Positions 40,413-44,267 of a stretch of DNA of 44,267 nucleotides are shown piece by piece. A model generated the notes under the pieces. The model saw only the letters and a list, made by a program, of their open reading frames with translations, was not told the origin of the DNA and did not search any database. The DNA is from Aeromicrobium sp. (GTDB lineage: Bacteria; Actinomycetota; Coriobacteriia; Anaerosomatales; Anaerosomataceae), in assembly GCA_015351705.1 (NCBI GenBank), contig JADIIM010000021.1, positions 1 to 44,267 on the forward strand, written 5' to 3'. The translations under genes were made by a program, and so were the position numbers. Each line of letters starts with the position of its first letter. Positions within the stretch are counted from its first letter, which is position 1.

Positions 40413-40712
40413 CTACGCCGAAGCCAGATCGTCACGACGGACGATCATGAAGCGCAGCACCTGATCGGTGATGTGCAGAACGCGGTCGAGCTCGGCGACG
40501 GTGGCGGGGTCGGCGTGGAAGAGGTCCACCTGGTAGTCGCCCTCCTCGTTGTGCGCGATCTCGTGCGCAAGGCGGCGCTTGCCCCAGGACTCCTCGGAAT
40601 CGACCGTGCCGCCCTCAGCGGTGATGATGGTCCGGACCTTCTCCAGGACCGCCTCACGAGCCTCGTCTTCGAGGTTGGGGCGCATGATGAGCATGAGTTC
40701 ATAAGCCTTCAC
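40413..40712 (-). CDS. rpsF: Ribosomal protein S6
   Basis: A 99-residue protein, MKAYELMLIMRPN with WGKRRLAHEI and the YQVDLFHADP strand. GTG 40712 follows GGGAGG. First gene of the rpsF-ssb-rpsR operon; S6 with S18 often feeds back on its own leader. Confidence 0.97.
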   Translation of the reverse strand: MKAYELMLIMRPNLEDEAREAVLEKVRTIITAEGGTVDSEESWGKRRLAHEIAHNEEGDYQVDLFHADPATVAELDRVLHITDQVLRFMIVRRDDLASA

Positions 40713-40738
40713 TGTTTCACCTCCCTTGGACTGATGCG

Positions 40739-40770
40739 GCCCCGGGACTGGTGAAGGCGCTGCCCGGGGC
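40739..40770 (-). promoter_or_regulatory. rpsF leader hairpin (possible S6:S18 autoregulatory site)
   Basis: GCCCCGGG (40739-40746) and CCCGGGGC (40763-40770), 8-bp stem with a 16-nt loop in the rpsF 5' UTR, followed on the RNA by GGCCGC containing CCG. Position suits the known S6:S18 leader motif; homology not established. Confidence 0.4.
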
Positions 40771-40788
40771 AGGAAATGAAGCTTTCGA

Positions 40789-40817
40789 AGTGTAGCAGAG
40801 GCCCGACCTTCCCTCAA
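40789..40817 (-). promoter_or_regulatory. rpsF operon promoter
   Basis: Minus strand TTGAGG (40812-40817), 17-nt spacer, TGC-extended TACACT (40789-40794), about 77 nt upstream of rpsF. Confidence 0.65.
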
Positions 40818-40870
40818 CACCGTGTACCCTACCTCTCTGACACACCTCTGGCTTCCTTCCTCGCCTATCT

Positions 40871-41854
40871 TCACGACCGGTACTGACACGCACCGGCTGC
40901 GTGCTCCCTGCGGCGTGCGACGATGAGCACCAATACCGCAGCCCCGGCGTATACGGCGGCGAAGCCGGCCAGACCGCCCGCCGGCAGCGTCACGCCGCGA
41001 ACCGCCCACCACCGCCACCCCGCCCCCGCCGGCCCGGCCACGGCCAGCGCGGAGGGCACCGGCAGATCGGCGGAGCGCAGTACGGTGTGTCGCGCACGCA
41101 TCGATGCGGCGCGCGCGTCACCCGGCCGGACCTCCGATTCGCTCTGCATCGCGCTCGCGGTGATCTCTCCGCCTTGAGTCACCGGCGCATCGCCGGCCAG
41201 CGGCTCGGCCACAGCGACCGTGCCGGCCGACAGGACGGCATCCGCGGCCGTGGAGTTGGTGATCACGGTCTGCGCCTGACTCGCAGCGGCCGAAGCGGCT
41301 GTCTGACCGACGAGCGGGTCAGTCCCCGGCGTCGCCGGAACGAGATCGGCAGGGGGTTCCGCGGCGTGTCCGCCGCCTGCGATGGGCAGGAAGCCGGTCG
41401 GGTCCAGGTACGTGTCGCCCCTCCGCAGCCCGAGATGCAGATGCGGACCGGGACACGAGTCGTCACCGCGGTCGGCCACCGTGCCGACCACCTCACCCGC
41501 GCCTACCTGGTCTCCGGCGGTCACGAAGACGTCGCCGAGCGGAAGGAGGCTCACGCGCAGGCCGTCGCCGAGCTCGATGGTCACCGCGCCGCACGTGCCC
41601 CCGCCATCGGCCGGAACCCGTCCGGCGAACGTGATCACTCCGGATGCGGGGGACGCTGCCTCGGCACCGGCTGCCGCGGCCAGGTCCACGCCCCTGTGCG
41701 TGCCACTCACGCAGCTCACGCCGTACGGCGTGACGATCACGCACCCCGCCACTGGAGGTGACCACTCGGCGGCATGTGCGGGCGCGCACGCGGCCACAGC
41801 CAGCCATACCAGCACAGAGACGGCGAGCATGCGTACGATTGTTCGCGATCGCAT
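40871..41854 (-). CDS. M23-like peptidase domain protein, membrane-anchored
   Basis: A 327-residue exported protein. Signal peptide of about 28 residues; LytM/M23 domain with THRGVDLAA (H53, D57) and PHLHLGL (H138, H140), the usual zinc and catalytic set. The strand that normally carries the Y-x-H-L histidine (LytM His260) reads VSLLPLGD, so this residue seems missing and activity is doubtful. A Thr/Ala/Ser-rich stretch (160-265) leads to a C-terminal membrane helix (about 292-315) and RRR stop-transfer. ATG 41854 with GAGGAG. Confidence 0.85.
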   Translation of the reverse strand: MRSRTIVRMLAVSVLVWLAVAACAPAHAAEWSPPVAGCVIVTPYGVSCVSGTHRGVDLAAAAGAEAASPASGVITFAGRVPADGGGTCGAVTIELGDGLRVSLLPLGDVFVTAGDQVGAGEVVGTVADRGDDSCPGPHLHLGLRRGDTYLDPTGFLPIAGGGHAAEPPADLVPATPGTDPLVGQTAASAAASQAQTVITNSTAADAVLSAGTVAVAEPLAGDAPVTQGGEITASAMQSESEVRPGDARAASMRARHTVLRSADLPVPSALAVAGPAGAGWRWWAVRGVTLPAGGLAGFAAVYAGAAVLVLIVARRREHAAGACQYRS

Positions 41855-42000
41855 CGACCACTCCTCTCGACGGTCCGCCGGAGAGGGGGTCGGCGAAGAA
41901 TCGAACCTGTGTTCGGTATGTTAGCCGATGCTCGCGACCCTGCGGTGCCTTTGGGACGAACGGCACCGTCCGGCGACAGGCGGAGCAACATGCATGCGAA

Positions 42001-42020
42001 GGGCCCCGTGACCGGGGCCC
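42001..42020 (-). terminator. Terminator hairpin downstream of tRNA-Gly
   Basis: GGGCCCCG (42001-42008), loop TGAC, CGGGGCCC (42013-42020), perfect 8 bp; on the minus strand it begins 11 nt after the CCA end and is followed by TT. Confidence 0.6.
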
Positions 42021-42031
42021 TCGGGATCTCA

Positions 42032-42106
42032 TGGAGCGGGTGACGGGACTCGAACCCGCGACACTCGGCTTGGGAAGCCGATGCTCTACCACTGAGCTAC
42101 ACCCGC
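42032..42106 (-). tRNA. tRNA-Gly (anticodon CCC)
   Basis: 75 nt with encoded CCA. Acceptor GCGGGTG/CACCCGC, D-arm GCTC-AGTGGTA-GAGC, anticodon arm TCGGC-TTCCCAA-GCCGA, T-arm GCGGG-TTCGAGT-CCCGT, discriminator U then CCA. Anticodon CCC reads GGG, fitting the GC-rich codon use. Confidence 0.96.
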
Positions 42107-42178
42107 GATGCGCCTGCATAGTGTAGGACACCGCTGGAGAGGGTCGCAAATCCTGGACCCCCCCGGTACCGCCAAGCC

Positions 42179-42844
42179 CTATATGCCGGTGAGCGCCTTC
42201 TTGAGCGCACGCTCATGCTCGACGTTCGTGAAGGCGATGACCGTGTCTCCGGGCTGCATCTCCGTGTCGCCGTGGACAGCGAACGCGTCCTCACCCCGGA
42301 TGATGGCGATGATCAGGCAGTCGCCCGGCAGGTCCAGGTCGGCGACGCGCTTGCCGCACACCACACATCGGTCCACCGGCAGCTCGACCTCCACGATCGC
42401 CATGTCGCCCTTGCGCAGCGACATCAGCGTCCTGATGTCGCCGATGACGGTCTCCTCCTCGATCAGCCGGCTGATGATCGTGGTCGATGAGATGGCTTCG
42501 ATGCCGAGTGCGTGGAAGATGCTCTCGTTCTTGGGGTTGTTCACGCGCGCGACGGCGCGCGGGACGCCGAAGGCCACCTTTGCGAGCTGGCATGCGACGA
42601 GGTTGTCATCATCATCACCGGTCGCGGCGACGAACACGTCGGCCCTGCTGACGCCGGCGTCCTCCTGATAGACCGAATCACACCCGTCGCCATGGATGAT
42701 CAGCGGCGCGCCCGGGAGTTCGATGGCGAGCTTGTGCGCGATCTCCTCACGCTTCTCGATGAGCGCCACCGTGTGGCTGCGCTCGAGCAGGGTCCTCGCC
42801 AGATACGACGCGACCTTGCCGCCTCCGTTGATCACGACGTACAT
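42179..42844 (-). CDS. TrkA-family potassium uptake regulatory protein (second of pair)
   Basis: A 221-residue RCK protein: TrkA_N NAD-binding domain (MYVVINGGGKVASYLARTL, IEKR acidic ribose-binding end, GDGCD) and TrkA_C domain (about 140-221, ending GDTVIAFTNVEHE). These cytosolic subunits gate Trk/Ktr K+ channels in response to nucleotides. It starts 3 nt after the first TrkA gene. The channel subunit is not in view and may lie outside the window. Confidence 0.93.
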   Translation of the reverse strand: MYVVINGGGKVASYLARTLLERSHTVALIEKREEIAHKLAIELPGAPLIIHGDGCDSVYQEDAGVSRADVFVAATGDDDDNLVACQLAKVAFGVPRAVARVNNPKNESIFHALGIEAISSTTIISRLIEEETVIGDIRTLMSLRKGDMAIVEVELPVDRCVVCGKRVADLDLPGDCLIIAIIRGEDAFAVHGDTEMQPGDTVIAFTNVEHERALKKALTGI

Positions 42845-42847
42845 CGC

Positions 42848-43489
42848 TCAGTCCCCCATGTAGCGCTCGACTTTGGGGAACGAGTCATCTTTGACGGCGC
42901 CGAAGATGATGTCGCCCTCATGGAGCACAAGGTCGTCGTCGGGCACGTGCGACGCCGGCCCGCGGGTGACGGCGAAGATGCGGAACCGGTGCGCGATCTC
43001 GATGTCGGAGACACGCTTTCCCTCCACCGCCGGACCGGCCTTGAACTCGATGACCTCGATGTCGTCGACTGTGTTCAAGTGATGCCCATGGCCGGACTTG
43101 ATCTTCTCCATCAGGTTCTCGGCCACGAGCGTCGTGCCGCACACGTAGTCGAGGTCCAGTTGCTGGTACGTTCGCTCGCGCACGGGATTGTAGAGACGTG
43201 CGACCACGTGCGGCACGCCGAATATCTTGCGGGCGACCTCAGCCGCCATGAGGTTGGTGTTGTCCAGGTCCGTGACCGCGGCAAAGGCGTCCGCCTCGCG
43301 GATCCCGGCCTGCTCGAGGATCTCCTCGTCGAAGCCGAGGCCCTTGATGGTGACGCCGTTGAACGTGGTACCGAGACGGCGGAAGGCGCTGTCGTCACGG
43401 TCGATGACGACCACGTTGTGGCCCTCGACGGACAGCATCGTGGCAAGCTGGGAGCCGACCCGGCCACACCCCACGACGACGATGTTCAA
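42848..43489 (-). CDS. TrkA-family potassium uptake regulatory protein (first of pair)
   Basis: A 213-residue RCK protein with MNIVVVGCGRVGSQLATML, VIDRD and a TrkA_C domain (about 135-213, HEGDIIFGAVKDD). TTG 43489 is chosen: AAGGACGG stands upstream and homologues begin at this point. Paired with a second copy 3 nt downstream; the two could form a mixed ring or serve two channels. Confidence 0.92.
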   Translation of the reverse strand: MNIVVVGCGRVGSQLATMLSVEGHNVVVIDRDDSAFRRLGTTFNGVTIKGLGFDEEILEQAGIREADAFAAVTDLDNTNLMAAEVARKIFGVPHVVARLYNPVRERTYQQLDLDYVCGTTLVAENLMEKIKSGHGHHLNTVDDIEVIEFKAGPAVEGKRVSDIEIAHRFRIFAVTRGPASHVPDDDLVLHEGDIIFGAVKDDSFPKVERYMGD

Positions 43490-43605
43490 CGCGCATCCGT
43501 CCTTACGGTCGGGCCAGGCCACGAAGGCCTGCCTCGGTCAGGGCGACAACGCCCGACGCTACTCCTGCCGCCGTGCGTCGTCAATATCGTACCCGCTCCA
43601 GACGC

Positions 43606-43639
43606 CGAGGTGGACGCCCCTGCCGGGACGCCCACCTCG
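43606..43639 (-). terminator. Terminator hairpin after the zinc-ribbon gene
   Basis: 43606-43620 pairs with 43625-43639 at 13 of 15 positions (CGAGGTGG / CCACCTCG core), 25 nt after the stop of the 48-residue gene. Confidence 0.5.
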
Positions 43640-43663
43640 AACACGCGAACGCGTGGAGCGCTG

Positions 43664-43810
43664 TTACTTGCCGATCTTGAAGATCTTCGTCCCGCACTCG
43701 GGGCACAGGCCCTGGGTGGCCGGGCGGCCGTTCTTCATCACGATGTCCTGAGCGTCCTTGATCTCACGCTTGGCCTTGCACTTGACGCAGTAACCTTCCT
43801 TGGCCGCCAT
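43664..43810 (-). CDS. DUF5679-like zinc-ribbon protein (48 residues)
   Basis: MAAKEGYCVKCKAK...GLCPECGTKIFKIGK: two CxxC pairs (CVKC at 8-11, CPEC at 36-39) make a small zinc ribbon, with IKDAQDIVMKNGRPATQG between them as in DUF5679. ATG 43810 has AGGAGG upstream. Role unknown, probably nucleic-acid or protein binding. Confidence 0.85.
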   Translation of the reverse strand: MAAKEGYCVKCKAKREIKDAQDIVMKNGRPATQGLCPECGTKIFKIGK

Positions 43811-43865
43811 GCGCCCTACCTCCTCGAGTCCGTTGGCAGGCACCTCTCCGCGAGGGCCTTACACA

Positions 43866-43889
43866 CTTCGGAGCCCTCGTGCTCCGAAG
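43866..43889 (-). terminator. Terminator of the DUF1461 gene
   Basis: CTTCGGAG (43866-43873) and CTCCGAAG (43882-43889), perfect 8 bp, 8-nt loop, directly after the stop at 43893. Confidence 0.55.
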
Positions 43890-43892
43890 AAA

Positions 43893-44267
43893 CTATACAC
43901 CGTTGTTACCCGCTGTGAAGCGCATGCGACGTGCAAGCACCACGCACGCCGCCCCGCACACGACGACGAGAAGCCCCCACACCGCTCCCGAGGCAACCCA
44001 GAACGCGGTCGGAAAGACGCGTATGAGCAGGGCGTCTGCGGGGAACATCCAGGTCCCCGGGGCGAAGAACAGGTCGTGGAAACGAGCGAAGAGCACGTCG
44101 AAATCGGCAAGCCCGGCGAGCATCACGAGCGCGGGAGCTACGACCAGGACGGCGCCCCCGAGGCGCAGCGACGCACGCACGCGCCTTCGAGCGGAAGCCG
44201 TGCGCAGGCGCACTGAGGCCCACAGACCCCACAGGCCGCCGAGGGCCAGCGCGAGCCAGCGCGCGGG
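43893..44267 (-). CDS. DUF1461 (TIGR01906) integral membrane protein, 5' end outside window
   Basis: The last 124 codons of a membrane protein whose frame stays open to the window edge (RWLALALGGLWGLWASVRLR before the apparent GTG at 44213), so the true start is beyond 44267. FDVLFARFHDLFFAPGTWMF followed by ADALLIRVFPTAFW is the TIGR01906/DUF1461 signature; full proteins have about 210-240 residues. Function unknown. Confidence 0.82.
   Translation of the reverse strand, partial: PARWLALALGGLWGLWASVRLRTASARRRVRASLRLGGAVLVVAPALVMLAGLADFDVLFARFHDLFFAPGTWMFPADALLIRVFPTAFWVASGAVWGLLVVVCGAACVVLARRMRFTAGNNGV

Noticed and set aside
38868-40754. 628-codon open frame on the plus strand
   Set aside because: Antisense to DUF2232, rpsR, ssb and rpsF, all firmly identified.
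1-44267. CRISPR arrays, insertion sequences, prophage
   Set aside because: No regularly spaced repeats, transposase, integrase or phage structural genes were seen.

Overview
High-GC DNA with frequent GTG and TTG starts, a three-repeat cell-wall-binding (CW_binding_2) protein, a GerMN lipoprotein and dense gene packing. This points to a high-GC Gram-positive, most likely a deep actinobacterial lineage such as Coriobacteriia/Anaerosomatales. That placement is inference; no rRNA gene is present. In-frame UGA use in msrA suggests the organism makes selenoproteins.

Layout. 1-1870: end of an N-formylglutamate-amidohydrolase-like gene, then a RimK/glutathione-synthetase-like ATP-grasp ligase. 1960-3768 (-): typA/bipA. 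3850-5893: accessory patch with an MqsR-family toxin, an antitoxin fusing an MqsA-type zinc finger and HTH to a Panacea/SocA domain, and the amputated C-terminus of a type ISP restriction enzyme. 5912-10253: beta-carbonic anhydrase, Fic protein, LiaF-like protein, flavodoxin, and a TetR gene whose inverted-repeat operators recur before a small membrane gene. 10266-12748: K+/H+ antiporter, a structured gap and a lipoprotein. 12796-17076: ErcA-like iron alcohol dehydrogenase overlapping a soluble histidine kinase, then a radical SAM/SPASM enzyme and a HAD hydrolase; a 74-bp element is duplicated before the first and third of these genes. 17037-22849: flavin reductase, hisG, an orphan membrane sensor module, rsgA and a histidine kinase with a small membrane partner.

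22853-23945 (-) is the most notable locus: msrB and msrA in tandem, with the catalytic codon of msrA being UGA and a SECIS-like hairpin after it. This selenoprotein contains no cysteine. 24040-28038: TIGR00300 ornithine-cyclodeaminase-like enzyme, DUF3221-like lipoprotein, NlpC/P60-like cell-wall protein and a DUF427 protein. 28076-32560 (-): purE, a coproporphyrinogen-oxidase-like radical SAM gene, purD and purA. 32703-36398: Cys-rich conserved protein, GerMN lipoprotein, ACR3/BASS transporter under a CsoR-type operator, and a COG2509 flavoprotein.

36452-40712 (-) is the classic rpsF-ssb-rpsR-DUF2232-rplI-dnaB operon. The window closes with an M23-like peptidase, tRNA-Gly(CCC), two TrkA-type potassium-regulatory proteins, a 48-residue zinc ribbon and a DUF1461 membrane protein cut by the window edge. 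Themes are redox repair (MsrA/MsrB, flavodoxin, flavin reductase), K+ homeostasis (antiporter plus paired TrkA) and purine synthesis. Only the toxin-antitoxin/restriction patch looks clearly horizontally acquired.
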